From assembly GCF_001634365.1 (NCBI RefSeq), contig NZ_CP014579.1, forward strand, positions 3,410,001 through 3,474,000: a stretch of DNA of 64,000 nt, in the 5' to 3' direction. Within the stretch, counting starts at the first letter, position 1. Every line of letters starts with the position of its first letter. The notes under the pieces were generated by a model, which did not search any database, had not been told where the DNA came from, and saw only the letters and a list, made by a program, of their open reading frames with translations. Source of the stretch: Paraburkholderia phytofirmans OLGA172. Its GTDB lineage: Bacteria > Pseudomonadota > Gammaproteobacteria > Burkholderiales > Burkholderiaceae. Of the stretch, positions 7,667 to 16,859 are shown one piece after another. The position numbers and the translations under genes are program-made.

Positions 7667-10600
7667 TCAATGAAAATTACGGCTCATTGACGGCAGCTCG
7701 CTGAGCAGATGCGACATGTCAATGAGACGTTGTGCCACGAGATGTCGCACCTCACCTTCACACTGCCATACGCCCAGCACTCCGAGTAACGACGCGCCGA
7801 GAACCTCCTTGCGCTGCTGCTCCATCACTTTGGGCCAAATGATGACGTTGACATTTCCGGTTTCGTCTTCAATTGTGATGAAGATGACACCCTTCGCTGT
7901 CTCCGGACGTTGACGCACCGTGACGATGCCGCATCCGCGCGCCAACCGGCCGTTCCGATAAGTCTGCAGCGTTGAGGCCGGCATCAGTTTGTTGGCTAGC
8001 AATTGTGGCCGCAACAGTTCCAGCGGGTGCCGTCCCAGTGTCAGCCCCATCGACCGATAGTCCTCAACGATGTCGTCCGCTTCGGAGGGCGCACCCAGCT
8101 CCGGTGTTTCGTCTTCAATTTTCGCGACCGAGAGCATGTCTTTGTCCGGCACGGCTGCGACCGACTGCCACAGCGCTTCGCGCCGATTGCCTGCAAGCGA
8201 TGACAATGCGTTCGCTGCGGCAAGCACCTGCAGGTCGTGACGGTCCAGCTGCGCCCGCCGCGCGAGGTCGGAGACGGTCATGAACTGACGCACGGCTCGT
8301 GCGTTCTCGATACGTTCTGCGGCCCCATCGCGCATACCTCGGAGCAACGATAATCCGAGCCTGACGGAAGGTTTCCGCACGCCGTCGATTGGCTCGAGCG
8401 ACGAGTCCCAGCCACTGATAGTTACGTCTACCGGCAGCACCATCACGCCGTGGCGCTTTGCGTCCTGCACCAACTGTGAAGGCGAGTAGAAACCCATCGG
8501 CTGGCTATTCAGCATTGCCGCCAGAAACGCTTCGGGCTCGTGACGCTTGAGCCAACTGCTCGCGTACACGAGCAGTGCAAAGCTAGCCGCATGACTCTCC
8601 GGAAACCCGTACTCGCCGAAGCCCAGTATCTGCTGGAAGATACCGTCCGCAAACGACTTGTCGTAGCCGCGCTCAAGCATGCCGTTGACGATGCGGTCGT
8701 AGTACCTCTGGAGCCCACCTTTCCTTTTCCATGCCGCCATTGCGCGACGTAGCTGGTCGGCCTCTCCGGCGGTAAAGCCCGCCGCCAAAATGGCAACTTG
8801 CATTACCTGTTCCTGGAAAATCGGCACGCCTAGCGTGCGGCCCAATGCAGTCTCAAGCGCCTCGCTCGGATAGGTCACGGGTTCAAATCCCTGACGGCGC
8901 TGCAGATACGGGTGGACGGCGCCACCTTGAATTGGTCCCGGGCGGACGATGGCAACTTCGATGACGAGGTCATAGAAGGTCTTCGGCCGCAGTCTCGGCA
9001 GCATCGACATCTGCGCGCGCGATTCAATCTGAAAAACGCCGACCGTGTCTGCCGCCGAAATCATCTCGTATGTCTGTGGGTCTTCGGGCGGTATGTCCTG
9101 CATCTCGAATCGCTCGCCCCGCTGCTCTGACACGATGTCCAACGCCCGGCGGATAGCCGACAGCATGCCGAGCGCAAGCACATCGATTTTCAGAAGCCCT
9201 AATGCCTCAAGGTCGTCCTTATCCCATTCGATGACTGACCTGTCCACCATGGCAGCGTTCTCGACCGGCACCAGTCTCGTCAGCTTCCCTCGACTGATAA
9301 CAAAGCCGCCCGAGTGCTGCGACAGGTGACGTGGAAAGTTGAGCAGCTGCGAGGCGAGTCTGGCCCACGCCTGAATGAGTGGAGTTTCAGGATTGAGGCC
9401 CGACTCCGCGAAACGCTTCAAAAGGTCCTGACTGTTATCGAACCAGTGATGCGACTTCGCTACCGCGTCAACTATCTGAGGGTCCACGCCCAACGCCTTG
9501 CCGGTTTCACGGAGTGCACCGCGTGGACGATAGGTTGACACGGCGGCGGCGATAGCAGCTCGGTCACGCCCGTACTTCCGATAGATGTACTGGATGACTT
9601 CTTCGCGACGCTGATGCTCAAAGTCAACATCGATGTCAGGTGGTTCTCCACGCTCCTTGCTGATGAAGCGTTCGAACAACATGTTCCCTCGCGCCGGGTC
9701 CACCTCGGTGATGCCCAGGCAGTAGCAGACTGCTGAATTTGCGGCCGAGCCACGCCCCTGACAGAGGATATGCTGGCTACGTGCGAAGCGCACGATGTCG
9801 TAGACGGTGAGAAAGTACGGCTCGTATTGAAGCTCTGCTATAAGCTCAAGCTCGTGCTCAATCTGCCCTTGTACGTTGTGCGGTATACCTGATGGAAAGC
9901 GTCGCTGTGCGCCGACGTACGTTTCCTGCCGAAGGTAGGCCGCTGGCGTGAAGCCGATGGGAACCAGTTCGTCCGGATACTCATAGCGCAGCTCATCGAG
10001 CGAAAACGTGCACCGGCTCGCGATATCCACCGTCGCCGCGAGCGCCTCGCCCGGATAAAGGTTCGCGAGGCGCAATCTGGAGCGCAGATGCTGTTCGGCA
10101 TTGGGCGCCAGGTCGTAGCCACACTCATGGACTGGCCTGCCCACGCGAATGGCTGTCATTGTGTCTTGCAACGGCTTTCGTGAACGCACATGCATGACGA
10201 CGTGGCCTAGCGCGACAACCGGCACATCCTGATTGCGAGCGACGAATTCGACCGCTCCCCGATGGATGTCGTCCATTGCGCGCTGATGCAGCACAAGACC
10301 GACCCAGGCCCGTCCCGTGAACGTATCATCGAGCCACTCGACCTGCGCGGCAAGGGCGTCTTCTTTCGCAGGAAAGTCCGGAACGAGAATCGCGAGGCAG
10401 TCTGGCATGCCACGCAGGTGCCGGTTTTCCGTGTCGGGCCGCGAGATGTCCTGGGGCGTGAGCCGGTATTCGCCCTTCGGCGCGCGCGTCCGAGCGAGCG
10501 TAATCAGCTCGGATAGATTACCGTATCCCTCGCGGTTTTTCGCGAGCAGAATCAGAGCGAATGCCGGTGAGCCGTCGGCGTTCACAAGGCGGAAATACGA

Positions 10601-10840
10601 ACCGACGATAAAGGGCAGCTTCGCTTCCTTTGCAGCAACGTGCGCTCGAACAACTCCGGCTAGCGAGCATTCGTCGGTCACTGCGAGCGCAGAGTATCCT
10701 AGCTGCGCGGCTCTCCCGGACAGCTCCTCCGCATGCGATGCTCCATGCAGGAATGTGAAATTCGAAAAGCAGAATAGCTCGGCATACGCCGGCAAGATGT
10801 TGAAGGTTGTGTCCATGGGCACTTCATCCGAAGAGACCAT
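7667..10840 (-). CDS. dnaE2: Error-prone DNA polymerase DnaE2 (ImuC)
   Basis: The 1057-residue protein is a C-family polymerase of the DnaE2 group. It starts with a PHP domain (FCFSNFTFLHGASH, residues 20-35, then LAVTDECSLAG). The polymerase palm follows with GRGSAANSAVCYCLGIT and the catalytic aspartates in PDIDVDFEH (about 400). Near the end there is an OB-fold-like part (GVIFITIEDETGNVNVIIW). The length matches DnaE2 rather than replicative DnaE (~1160). It performs mutagenic translesion synthesis together with ImuA and ImuB after DNA damage. The gene overlaps imuB by 17 bp and is the last gene of the imuA-imuB-dnaE2 operon, which has a LexA box at its head. Identification is firm. Confidence 0.96.
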   Translation of the reverse strand: MVSSDEVPMDTTFNILPAYAELFCFSNFTFLHGASHAEELSGRAAQLGYSALAVTDECSLAGVVRAHVAAKEAKLPFIVGSYFRLVNADGSPAFALILLAKNREGYGNLSELITLARTRAPKGEYRLTPQDISRPDTENRHLRGMPDCLAILVPDFPAKEDALAAQVEWLDDTFTGRAWVGLVLHQRAMDDIHRGAVEFVARNQDVPVVALGHVVMHVRSRKPLQDTMTAIRVGRPVHECGYDLAPNAEQHLRSRLRLANLYPGEALAATVDIASRCTFSLDELRYEYPDELVPIGFTPAAYLRQETYVGAQRRFPSGIPHNVQGQIEHELELIAELQYEPYFLTVYDIVRFARSQHILCQGRGSAANSAVCYCLGITEVDPARGNMLFERFISKERGEPPDIDVDFEHQRREEVIQYIYRKYGRDRAAIAAAVSTYRPRGALRETGKALGVDPQIVDAVAKSHHWFDNSQDLLKRFAESGLNPETPLIQAWARLASQLLNFPRHLSQHSGGFVISRGKLTRLVPVENAAMVDRSVIEWDKDDLEALGLLKIDVLALGMLSAIRRALDIVSEQRGERFEMQDIPPEDPQTYEMISAADTVGVFQIESRAQMSMLPRLRPKTFYDLVIEVAIVRPGPIQGGAVHPYLQRRQGFEPVTYPSEALETALGRTLGVPIFQEQVMQVAILAAGFTAGEADQLRRAMAAWKRKGGLQRYYDRIVNGMLERGYDKSFADGIFQQILGFGEYGFPESHAASFALLVYASSWLKRHEPEAFLAAMLNSQPMGFYSPSQLVQDAKRHGVMVLPVDVTISGWDSSLEPIDGVRKPSVRLGLSLLRGMRDGAAERIENARAVRQFMTVSDLARRAQLDRHDLQVLAAANALSSLAGNRREALWQSVAAVPDKDMLSVAKIEDETPELGAPSEADDIVEDYRSMGLTLGRHPLELLRPQLLANKLMPASTLQTYRNGRLARGCGIVTVRQRPETAKGVIFITIEDETGNVNVIIWPKVMEQQRKEVLGASLLGVLGVWQCEGEVRHLVAQRLIDMSHLLSELPSMSRNFH

Positions 10841-12293
10841 GTAAAAACCAACGCTGTTCTTCCTCAGCGTCGCGGCTGCTTACGCGTTCACGATATATCC
10901 AATAGAAGCTTGTGTCTTCCGCTTGAGCAACGTAATAATCGCGCGTTACAAGTTCGCCATCGAACCAGCCAGCTTCAATGCGCTCACCGGGCGATACCAT
11001 GCGTAATGGCGAGCCGTAGAACGGCCTGTGCTGACGCATCAGGAGGCGCACCGGGTTATCCAGCATCCAGGTCGGCCTCGGAAGGCCCTCAGGAAGCTCT
11101 TCCTGTTTCGCCTTGTGCGCCACTGGAACCCAGCGGTTTGCAACCTCAGGTCGGTGGTCGGCTGTCGGTGCGGGCCGAAGGACGTTCTCTTCGCCAAGTC
11201 GTGCGACGAGTAGCTCCAGCAGCCGTGCATGGTCTTCTTTGGAGCCGCCCGGCTCTGGAAACAGTGTGTCGGAGGCCAGCGCTGCGGATTCAACCCTGGA
11301 TGCATCAAGCCGCAATGCGATAACGGGCGCAGTCAGCTCGATACGATGAAGCCGCTCTTTCAACAGCCGGACCAGGTGTTCCTCCCGCCACGTCGGCTCA
11401 CCTAGCGCAATGTCAATTGTCGTCGGCCCGATGGCGTCGCGCCCGCGTTCGTGTTCCAGCTGGAGATTTATCGCTGTGACTGCCAGTTGCTTCGCGCAAA
11501 GCCATCCGCACAGTTGCACAATCAGTCGATGCGCGCCAAAAACGGCGCCGTCGGCATGCTCAAGCCGGTCAGGCATCTCAATGCGTGCAGAAAAGGTCGG
11601 CGGCAACTCAAGCCAGTCGAAAAGTTCCGGGGCTGTCCCGAACGCACGGTCAAGTGAATCGAGCAGGTGTTCCCCGCAACGACGCTGCAGGCCTGCGCGG
11701 GGCAAACGGCGTACGTCAGCGATGGATTCGCAGCCGAGACCGAAGAACCAATCGGCGAATGGGCGAACTTCAGGAACAGAAATCATGGGGAGTTGAGACA
11801 GCCGCTGCTCGAGTGAAGCCAGCTTCAGCACCCTACGGTTCCCAAACTTCGCCAGTAGCCATGCGCCTTGTCCGGTGGGCGCAGCGCTGATGCGCGCGCT
11901 GAGGCCCAATGTCACGAGTACTGCCTTGGCTTCGCGGCAGAGCGCACGCAGGCCGCCGAAAAGCCGCAGACTCGCGCCAACTTCGACCACGACCACCGCT
12001 TCGTCAAGCAACGCGACTTCGGGCGAGAACCGCATCAGGGAGATGCCGACCTCCCGCTGTGCCGCAGCTTCCCGACCTACATCGCGCTCATGCATCTCCG
12101 TCTCGGGCGACAGAGTGAGCACTCCACCACGCTTCATGCCGAGGCGGACGCCAGCCGCGCGCGCCGCAAGGTCGGCAATGACAACTTTGTCCTTCTCAAG
12201 CACAGCACTGCCCTGAGCCGGCTCAGGCGACCAACGCGGTCGGAATACTTCGAGCGGCAACTTCGGCAAGTGAACGGCGAGGAAGACGCGCAT
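10824..12293 (-). CDS. imuB: Y-family polymerase-like protein ImuB
   Basis: The 489-residue protein belongs to the ImuB group of inactive Y-family polymerases. These act as a hub that ties DnaE2 and ImuA to the sliding clamp. The start MRVFLAVHLPKLPLEVF is typical, and the palm (1-170), thumb and little-finger regions are in the usual order. The acidic catalytic residues of active Y-polymerases are not evident at the N-terminus. The C-terminal ~90 residues (PTWMLDNPVRL, FYWIYRE) match the usual ImuB tail. It overlaps imuA by about 70 bp and dnaE2 by 17 bp, so the three are one translational unit. Confidence 0.93.
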   Translation of the reverse strand: MRVFLAVHLPKLPLEVFRPRWSPEPAQGSAVLEKDKVVIADLAARAAGVRLGMKRGGVLTLSPETEMHERDVGREAAAQREVGISLMRFSPEVALLDEAVVVVEVGASLRLFGGLRALCREAKAVLVTLGLSARISAAPTGQGAWLLAKFGNRRVLKLASLEQRLSQLPMISVPEVRPFADWFFGLGCESIADVRRLPRAGLQRRCGEHLLDSLDRAFGTAPELFDWLELPPTFSARIEMPDRLEHADGAVFGAHRLIVQLCGWLCAKQLAVTAINLQLEHERGRDAIGPTTIDIALGEPTWREEHLVRLLKERLHRIELTAPVIALRLDASRVESAALASDTLFPEPGGSKEDHARLLELLVARLGEENVLRPAPTADHRPEVANRWVPVAHKAKQEELPEGLPRPTWMLDNPVRLLMRQHRPFYGSPLRMVSPGERIEAGWFDGELVTRDYYVAQAEDTSFYWIYRERVSSRDAEEEQRWFLHGLFG

Positions 12294-12930
12294 GTCGGGA
12301 AAGCAGAACAGGAGTTGGTTGAAGAGGAATTGACAAAGGCTCTGCGCGAGAGGGGCCTCGTCGTTTCACGATATCGACGGTCAAGCCGTCGGATGACGGT
12401 CGTAACGCCAACCGCAAAAGTGCCGGTGAAGAATCCTGCGCTGCAGCCAGCGGCCTCACCATGATGAACAGCGTCTCGGATGATTGCGCGGCAAGGTGCA
12501 AACGTCGAAGCGATGACGCTTGCGCATACTGCGTCCAGAAAACCAACGCACTACAACTTCCCGCCCGCAGAATCTGTTCAGCAGACCAGAGTGCGTCGGC
12601 CGTTGTCTTCGCGTTCACGCGTAGAACCTGGTCAATGGAGAGGCCGATGTAGCTCAGCCCAAGACCGTCCGGCGTATGCGGCGGCTGCACGAAGGCCACC
12701 GGCCGGTTGCCCGCCGCACTCAACGCGGGACGCAGAAGCCTAAGCTCGCCCATGCCGGCTTGTTGCACCAAAAGGTCTATCAGCGCCCCGACCGGCCAAC
12801 CACCACCCGGCAGCTCGGCTGAAAGCGCCGGGTAGCCGGTATCAACAACCCGCCCACGGCCGCGCGCAAGCTGCGACGCCCGCCACAAGGACGGGTGTAT
12901 CTCTTCGGCAGTAACGCTAGCGGTAGACAT
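12223..12930 (-). CDS. imuA: SOS mutagenesis protein ImuA
   Basis: The product is a RecA-like accessory protein of the mutasome, 235 residues from the ATG at 12930. It shows the typical start (IHPSLWRASQLARG), the GGGWPVGALIDLL segment in place of a strict Walker A, and a VFWTQY strand. A longer frame reaches 12975, but it would place the LexA box inside the coding sequence, so 12930 is chosen. ImuA helps load DnaE2/ImuB in damage-induced mutagenesis. It is the first gene of the operon and is controlled by the LexA site at 12946. Confidence 0.92.
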   Translation of the reverse strand: MSTASVTAEEIHPSLWRASQLARGRGRVVDTGYPALSAELPGGGWPVGALIDLLVQQAGMGELRLLRPALSAAGNRPVAFVQPPHTPDGLGLSYIGLSIDQVLRVNAKTTADALWSAEQILRAGSCSALVFWTQYAQASSLRRLHLAAQSSETLFIMVRPLAAAQDSSPALLRLALRPSSDGLTVDIVKRRGPSRAEPLSIPLQPTPVLLSRHARLPRRSLAEVAARSIPTALVA

Positions 12931-12945
12931 GTGGCATCGAAAAAC

Positions 12946-12961
12946 CTGTATATTTATACAG
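12946..12961. promoter_or_regulatory. LexA (SOS) box of the imuA operon
   Basis: The 16 bases CTGTATATTTATACAG match the proteobacterial LexA consensus CTGT-N8-ACAG perfectly and lie 16 bp upstream of the imuA start. This predicts repression by LexA and induction on DNA damage. The site also lies between imuA and the divergent small-gene operon that starts at 13018, and could control both. Confidence 0.93.
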
Positions 12962-12981
12962 TATCGTACACGCAATTTTGC

Positions 12982-12995
12982 GACAGTGAACTGTC
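12982..12995. promoter_or_regulatory. Inverted repeat upstream of the 13018 operon, possible operator
   Basis: GACAGT and ACTGTC form a perfect 6-bp inverted repeat with a 2-base spacer, 22 bp ahead of the ATG at 13018. It is in the right place for an operator of the rightward operon. No protein can be named for it. Confidence 0.4.
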
Positions 12996-13017
12996 ACTTT
13001 TAATCGGAGGCTGAACT

Positions 13018-13332
13018 ATGGATGCACGCGTTCGCAAGGTCGGCCATCCGATGCCCGAGACAGCGGCCTTCGTCGCAAAATTTCGCTCGGTGTTCGGCGA
13101 CGAGGTGATTGACGATGCGGTCAGGCGCGGGAAAGCCGGAGAGCCGGTCTTCTACGCGTGCGAAAATGGCCGCACCGTCGGGACAGCGGCGCCTTCGGGC
13201 GACAGCGTCTGGCAGGTCGATGATTCGATTCACGACCGACATTATTGCGACGGTTGTGAGGGCGAATGTGTCGGTCAGGGAGTCTGCTGCAGTGACTGGC
13301 TGAAGCGAAGAAATCAGGAGAAGGACCGATGA
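13018..13332 (+). CDS. Unknown 104-residue protein with a cysteine-rich end
   Basis: The ATG at 13018 follows GGAGG at a good distance. The first 75 residues look like a small alpha/beta domain (VGHPMPETAAFVAKF, PVFYACENGRTVG). The C-terminal part contains a Cys cluster CDGCEGECVGQGVCC that could bind a metal or an iron-sulfur cluster, although the spacing matches no family I know. It is the first gene of a three-gene operon and overlaps the next by ATGA. It is divergent from imuA with a LexA box between them, so SOS control is possible. Function unknown. Confidence 0.7.
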   Translation: MDARVRKVGHPMPETAAFVAKFRSVFGDEVIDDAVRRGKAGEPVFYACENGRTVGTAAPSGDSVWQVDDSIHDRHYCDGCEGECVGQGVCCSDWLKRRNQEKDR

Positions 13333-13688
13333 GACTTGTTGGATGTGCCTTGTTGCTACTCGGCTTCACGTCGTCTGCGTTTGCGACTGGTGAGTACAAG
13401 GAAATCTGGTACCCACCAGAGGTAGGTGGCGCGCCGCTTCATCCTGCGACAGCGCATAAGCCAGCAAAACACAAGCATGCCATGCCGCGTATCGTGAAGG
13501 CGCGGACGCATCGTGCACCGATGTCTGCCTCTGCGCCGACGCTTGCGATGAAGCGACACACCGCGCCGACGGGCGTAACCGCGAAAACGCCAGAGCCGGA
13601 CCTGTCTGACATCCCCCGGCAGATAACGCCAGAAGGAAATGTGCTTCGCGTTGATTCTCGCAATGCAACTGCTGAGGTCACCCGTTGA
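13329..13688 (+). CDS. Exported or periplasmic small basic protein
   Basis: The 119-residue product starts with a clear signal peptide (MRLVGCALLLLGFTSSAFA, cleavage after about residue 19). After it come YKEIWYPPEVGG and a long basic low-complexity stretch rich in Lys, His, Ala, Thr and Pro. The start overlaps the stop of the upstream gene (ATGA), and its own stop overlaps the next start, so translation is coupled. No family is recognised. The low-complexity middle suggests an unstructured periplasmic or cell-wall-associated protein. Confidence 0.65.
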   Translation: MRLVGCALLLLGFTSSAFATGEYKEIWYPPEVGGAPLHPATAHKPAKHKHAMPRIVKARTHRAPMSASAPTLAMKRHTAPTGVTAKTPEPDLSDIPRQITPEGNVLRVDSRNATAEVTR

Positions 13689-13906
13689 TGGAGTTAGAGA
13701 GCTACAGAGGCTACAACGCTTGGGGCCATGCCATCTTGCAGCAGGAAGACATTCTCCAACCAGGGCGCTATGCGGCAAGCGGGACCATTACGCAAAACAA
13801 CAAACTTGTTGAAGCGTCTGGCGTGCTTGGCTATTTCGATACCGAGGAAGAAGCACAACAGGCCGGGCTCAGTTGGGCACGAGCGTGGCTGGACAGCCAC
13901 GGTTAG
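13688..13906 (+). CDS. Small conserved protein of the YRGYNAWG type, second copy
   Basis: This 72-residue soluble protein (starting MELESYRGYN) is the paralogue of the gene at 1244-1468. The ATG overlaps the preceding stop (TGATG), making it the third gene of the operon. Shared features are ILQQEDIL, ASGTITQNNK, SGVLGYFD and an acidic run EEEAQQAGLSWARAW. No function is known to me. The repeated presence within 13 kb and the strong conservation between copies suggest either a recent duplication or import of two related modules. Confidence 0.7.
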   Translation: MELESYRGYNAWGHAILQQEDILQPGRYAASGTITQNNKLVEASGVLGYFDTEEEAQQAGLSWARAWLDSHG

Positions 13907-13938
13907 GCATTGCAGGTCGTTTGCTCGGATGGGCATTC

Positions 13939-14898
13939 CTATGCGGCCAGCCTGTGCTCATAGTATGGCCGGTCTCGGTCATCCAGGATTGCGTACTGTG
14001 TCGCCAGGTCAGCCGCGTTCGGATTGAGCCAGACGTCGATGTTTTCCGGCTTGATTGGAATGATGCATCGGTCGTGGCCTGCCGCAGCCACTTCCGGCGG
14101 TGGCTCGTCGGTGATTGCTGCGAAAGACAAGAGGTCGGGCTCGCCCGGCGCAGACCAGCGTGACCAAAGACACGCGACAAGCATGTCATGGGCCGGGTTG
14201 GGCTTGAATTCAAGGACGACATTTTCGTCTTGCTCCCCCTCTGAGAGGTTTCGCCCCTCCGTCTTCGCTCGGCTAACATTTTCGTAGAATGCGCTGACGA
14301 CAAGAATGCCGTGCGTATAGCCGAAAAGCGGTTTCCAGAATCCTTCGAGGTTGTCCCTGCGCGCGTTGTAGGTGCCAGCGTATTTGACGTCGTATGACGG
14401 AGGTTTGCCGGCAATGCGGCACTGATATCTCATGGGCCTGATAACGCGCTGACCATTCTCCACCACCAGAACTGGCGCGTAGTGCCCAGGGAAAATGCGC
14501 GAGTCGCGCGCCCTTGGTTCGGTCCGCTGGATGTCGTCCAGCTTGCCGCGTGTCCAAGCAATTTTGTCTGTCGCGATTCGCTGGCTCTCGGTTGCCGCCT
14601 TCGTCACTTTTGTCTGAAGTGACCGCTCTGCGTCCGCAAGACGGGCACGTTGCTTGAAGAGGTCCTGTTCGAGCTTCGTCACCTGCTCGGCCTTGAACTG
14701 GTCGATGAGCGCTTTGACTTCTCGCTCGGCGTCTGACTGCGGGTCCGCGAACGAGTCTTCAATTCCTTTTGGTATCTTTGCTTTACTGCCCTCGGCTCGC
14801 TCGAAAAACAATCGAGCAAACTCCGCGATGCTCATCTGCGCGCCGAACATCTTCACGTACTTCCGATAGTCAGAAAGGATTTGAGCCGAGTAGCACAT
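13939..14898 (-). CDS. SOS response-associated peptidase (SRAP/HMCES/YedK family)
   Basis: SRAP proteins form a thiazolidine crosslink with abasic sites in single-stranded DNA through the N-terminal cysteine left after Met removal. The start chosen, ATG at 14898, gives MCYSAQ with Cys at position 2 and a GGGAG ribosome site. Further family features are the NARRDN block (about 208), VVSAFYE with the catalytic Glu (about 232), and HDRCIIPI near residue 280. At 319 residues it is longer than YedK (~220). The extra length is a charged helical insert (about residues 40-140) that looks like a coiled coil. The gene converges on the operon at 13018-13906. Its function fits the nearby SOS mutasome. 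Confidence 0.88.
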   Translation of the reverse strand: MCYSAQILSDYRKYVKMFGAQMSIAEFARLFFERAEGSKAKIPKGIEDSFADPQSDAEREVKALIDQFKAEQVTKLEQDLFKQRARLADAERSLQTKVTKAATESQRIATDKIAWTRGKLDDIQRTEPRARDSRIFPGHYAPVLVVENGQRVIRPMRYQCRIAGKPPSYDVKYAGTYNARRDNLEGFWKPLFGYTHGILVVSAFYENVSRAKTEGRNLSEGEQDENVVLEFKPNPAHDMLVACLWSRWSAPGEPDLLSFAAITDEPPPEVAAAGHDRCIIPIKPENIDVWLNPNAADLATQYAILDDRDRPYYEHRLAA

Positions 14899-15309
14899 AG
14901 GAGTCTCCCGTTTGTACCTCATCCGTAGCATGCCACAGCCTGTGGCGTGCCGCCCTCCAAGGACGTTCCCGTGAACACACGTACGTGCGAGCAGCACTGA
15001 CTTGCCGCAGACGCTGGTGTTTTCGTCCTTTAAGCGCATTGGTTGAAGGCTATGTAACAACACAACCCGTTTAAGTTGAACTCGACAGCGTGAGATATAC
15101 AGACACTTTCCGTGTGATGAGCTGTTCGGTCAGACGTCTTGACGAGACAGTGGCAACCAAATAATAGTCGTGCGAAGCTCTATTTGGAAATCGTAGATTT
15201 CCTGTAAATCGACCGTAGAAAGTCTATGCCATCTCGGACCCGTGAGTGTGGCGCTCGGACGTCCTGGGCCGAAGCAGTGAATGTCGTACGACAGAAAATC
15301 TCTCGTCTG
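14899..15309. other. Intergenic, no recognisable gene
   Basis: It holds the promoter side of the SRAP gene and the downstream end of the interrupted helicase gene. I see no coding sequence or terminator I would defend. Confidence 0.45.
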
Positions 15310-15624
15310 CTAGTTGCTTCCGATGACGCCAAAAGGTACGCCATACGTTTCCAGTAGGTAGTTCTCTGCGACACTGAGCAGGGCCAGTTGAGCAGCGCTG
15401 GCTCGAGCCTTGGACAGTCCAGGTTGAACGATGAAAATACGAAGCTTCAGGTCGGCGGTGCGGCTAGCGTCCTTCATCGCGATAAGAGTTTCCTGCGTGC
15501 CATGCTGATACCGCGTCGCATGCTTTCCGTCTTTGGTCTTCGGTTCGCGCCTTAACCAATGAAGGAACAGGTCGGTGCGTCGGAGCTGACTGAACCGCCC
15601 CGAGAATCGTGGAGGCTGGTTGGT

Positions 15625-16479
15625 TTAAGTTGATGCCGGCACAGCGATGGTATTGCTGAATTGCCGGTAGTAGTTTGCCTCAGCTTCAGCGGGCGGGATA
15701 TAGCCGAGAGGTTCCATCAGCCGATGATGGTTGAACCAGGCTACCCATTCCAGCGTCGCCAATTCGACGGACTCACGCGTTTTCCACGGCGCACGACGAT
15801 GAATCATTTCTGCCTTGTACAGCCCGTTGATCGTTTCAGCCAGCGCGTTATCGTAGCTGTCGCCCCTGCTGCCAACCGACGGCTCGATGCCTGCTTCGGT
15901 CAGCCGTTCGCTGTAGCGAATGCTGACGTATTGCGAACCTCTATCGGAGTGATGGATCAGTGTTCCGTCATTGTCCGGCCGTCGAGCGTACAGCGCCTGT
16001 TCAAGTGCATCCAGAACGAAGTCCGTGGTCATCGACGAGCTGACGCGCCAGCCGACAATGCGCCGAGCAAATACGTCGATCACAAATGCGACATAAAGCC
16101 AGCCCTGCCACGTCGAGACGTACGTGAAATCCGAAACCCAGAGCTGGTTCGGCCGGTCAGCCTTGAACTGACGGTTGACCCGGTCGAGCGGGCGTGGAGC
16201 CGATACGTCGGGGATCGTCGTGCGAACTCGCTTTCCACGCCTCACACCGCGCAAACCCTGTTGCTTCATCAGCCGCTCGACGGTGCAACGTGCCACCGCG
16301 ATACCCTCCCGGTTCAACTGCTTCCAGACTTTGTCTGCGCCGTAGACCTGCATGTTGGCCTGCCAGACTCGCTTGATTTCCGGACTCAGAAACTCATCGC
16401 GTTTCGCTCGGGCACAGCGCCGCGACGGATCGCGAAGCTGTGCGGCATGACGCCGATAGCCAGACGGGGCAATCCGCAA
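15625..16479 (-). CDS. IS3-family transposase OrfB (DDE integrase core)
   Basis: The frame encodes the catalytic half of the transposase. An HTH_21-like region (QANMQVYGADKVWKQL) is followed by an rve integrase core with the DDE triad: Asp in LWVSDFTYV (about 118), Asp in IHHSDRGSQY (about 178) and Glu in NALAETINGLYK (about 214). The coding frame continues upstream of the listed start to about 16560 (reading [13 protein letters not shown]) and overlaps orfA. The active product is therefore expected from a programmed -1 frameshift that fuses OrfA and OrfB. It ends 34 bp from the left inverted repeat. Confidence 0.93.
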   Translation of the reverse strand: MRIAPSGYRRHAAQLRDPSRRCARAKRDEFLSPEIKRVWQANMQVYGADKVWKQLNREGIAVARCTVERLMKQQGLRGVRRGKRVRTTIPDVSAPRPLDRVNRQFKADRPNQLWVSDFTYVSTWQGWLYVAFVIDVFARRIVGWRVSSSMTTDFVLDALEQALYARRPDNDGTLIHHSDRGSQYVSIRYSERLTEAGIEPSVGSRGDSYDNALAETINGLYKAEMIHRRAPWKTRESVELATLEWVAWFNHHRLMEPLGYIPPAEAEANYYRQFSNTIAVPAST

Positions 16480-16535
16480 GACCTTGCAGATCGACTCGAC
16501 CCCGAAGGTGTCGCGATGCTGATCGATAAAGGCCT

Positions 16536-16859
16536 TCAGGACTTCAGGCGGCGGTCGAGTTCCGCCTGGGCGAAAAATGCGCTCGCCAGCTTCAGGATCT
16601 CATTGGCACGGCGCAGTTCCTTAACCTCACGCTCCAGTGCCTTGAGGCGCTCACGTTCCGACGTCGTGACGCCCTCACGCTCACCCCTATCAACTTCTTC
16701 TCGCTTGACCCATCCCAGCAGCGTCTGGCTCGTACAGCCGATCTTGGGGGCGATGGATTCGATCGCTGCCCACTGCGAGGGATACTCGCCCCGATGCTCT
16801 TGCACCATGCGCACAGCACGCTCGCGGACTTCAGCAGAAAATTTGTTCGACTTGTTCAT
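16536..16859 (-). CDS. IS3-family transposase OrfA (helix-turn-helix protein)
   Basis: The 107-residue protein has the HTH of IS3 OrfA ([30 protein letters not shown], residues 10-55) followed by a leucine-zipper-like helix ([19 protein letters not shown], residues 70-90) used for dimerisation. It binds the IS ends and is joined to OrfB by frameshifting. The start at 16859 lies about 50 bp inside the right end of the element. It appears complete. Confidence 0.93.
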   Translation of the reverse strand: MNKSNKFSAEVRERAVRMVQEHRGEYPSQWAAIESIAPKIGCTSQTLLGWVKREEVDRGEREGVTTSERERLKALEREVKELRRANEILKLASAFFAQAELDRRLKS

